This document shows, in pieces, positions 63,968 through 64,000 of a stretch of DNA of 64,000 nucleotides (its first letter is position 1; the number at the start of each line of letters is the position of its first letter). The DNA comes from Roseiarcus sp963721905 (lineage in GTDB: Bacteria > Pseudomonadota > Alphaproteobacteria > Rhizobiales > Beijerinckiaceae). The stretch is taken from contig CAVRMF010000010.1 of assembly GCA_963721905.1 (NCBI GenBank), forward strand, positions 75,328 through 139,327. The letters run 5' to 3'. The notes under the pieces are model-generated. The model did no database searches, was not told the DNA's origin, and was given only the letters and a program-made list of their open reading frames with translations. Both the position numbers and the translations under genes were made by a program.

Positions 63968-64000
63968 GCGCCGCCGGAAGCACGTCGCCGTTTGTCGGTC
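63964..64000 (+). CDS. N terminus of a probable STAND-type NTPase (cut by window edge)
   Basis: Twelve codons are visible: M-S-A-A-G-S-T-S-P-F-V-G. The ATG overlaps the SIR2 stop, so the two genes are one operon. SPFVG is how many nSTAND1-type NTPase proteins begin (S-P-Y/F-x-G-L/P-R-P-F). The identification rests on these residues and on context and needs the following sequence. Confidence 0.35.
   Translation, partial: MSAAGSTSPFVG

Noticed and set aside
1..64000. tRNA or rRNA genes
   Set aside because: I looked through the intergenic regions for cloverleaf ends and rRNA landmarks and saw none; short or unusual ones could be missed without a covariance search.

Overview
The window is high-GC DNA from an alphaproteobacterium, most likely of the order Hyphomicrobiales (Rhizobiales), in or near the Beijerinckiaceae/Methylocystaceae. 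The evidence is gene content: the alphaproteobacterial F1-ATPase inhibitor zeta (DUF1476), the pairs ihfB-DUF1049 and ispB/DUF2007-trmN6, an NDUFA9-like reductase, the yejABEF importer, hflKC-DUF2065-degP, and several families of intergenic palindromic repeats typical of such genomes. The assignment to order and family is inference. I saw no rRNA, tRNA or CRISPR array.

Layout. 1-9 kb: the tail of an HpcH/HpaI aldolase, gyrB, and a 1,939-residue SAM/adenylate-cyclase/AAA/TPR protein whose C-terminal module is triplicated and carries an in-frame repeat insertion. 9-15 kb: an RHH-PIN toxin-antitoxin pair with a palindromic operator, a DHA2-type exporter broken by one amber codon, an aldo/keto reductase and an acyl-CoA synthetase. 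15-26.3 kb: a catabolic block with two more acyl-CoA ligases, a glutathione transferase, a decayed GxxExxY gene, and an operon for carboxylase beta, enoyl-CoA hydratase, carboxylase alpha (frameshifted), BKACE and acyl-CoA dehydrogenase. The operon follows the plan of the leucine/isovalerate (liu) pathway, with BKACE where HMG-CoA lyase would sit. 26.4-28 kb: a PEP-CTERM protein and an EpsI-like protein without a visible exosortase. 28-31.2 kb: an ALDH7-type aldehyde dehydrogenase and a second DHA2 exporter.

31-43.6 kb is housekeeping: dipeptidase, DegP, DUF2065, HflC, HflK, a CorC/CNNM-type protein, a fused AroK-AroB, a frameshifted EF-G paralogue, an NDUFA9-like protein, IHF-beta and a DUF1049 protein. 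43.6-49.5 kb: ornithine-cyclodeaminase-family enzyme, P1 peptidase, RppH, ATPase inhibitor zeta, a P-loop kinase-like protein, HIT protein and phosphopentomutase. 49.5-55.6 kb: yejABEF, with the ATPase gene frameshifted. 55.7-59.6 kb: alanine racemase, a GNAT acetyltransferase, polyprenyl diphosphate synthase, DUF2007 and a TrmN6-like gene with three frameshifts. 60-62.4 kb: the threonine-degradation pair kbl-tdh; this Tdh lacks all four structural-zinc cysteines.

After tdh the composition becomes visibly more AT-rich and a roughly 600-base leader precedes a SIR2-like NADase gene. It overlaps by ATGA the start of a second gene cut by the window edge, whose first residues resemble the N terminus of STAND-type NTPases. 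This is the best candidate for a defence system.

Five genes carry inferred frameshifts, eight in all, and every shift is net +1. They may reflect real decay or assembly error, and the two cannot be told apart from this sequence alone.
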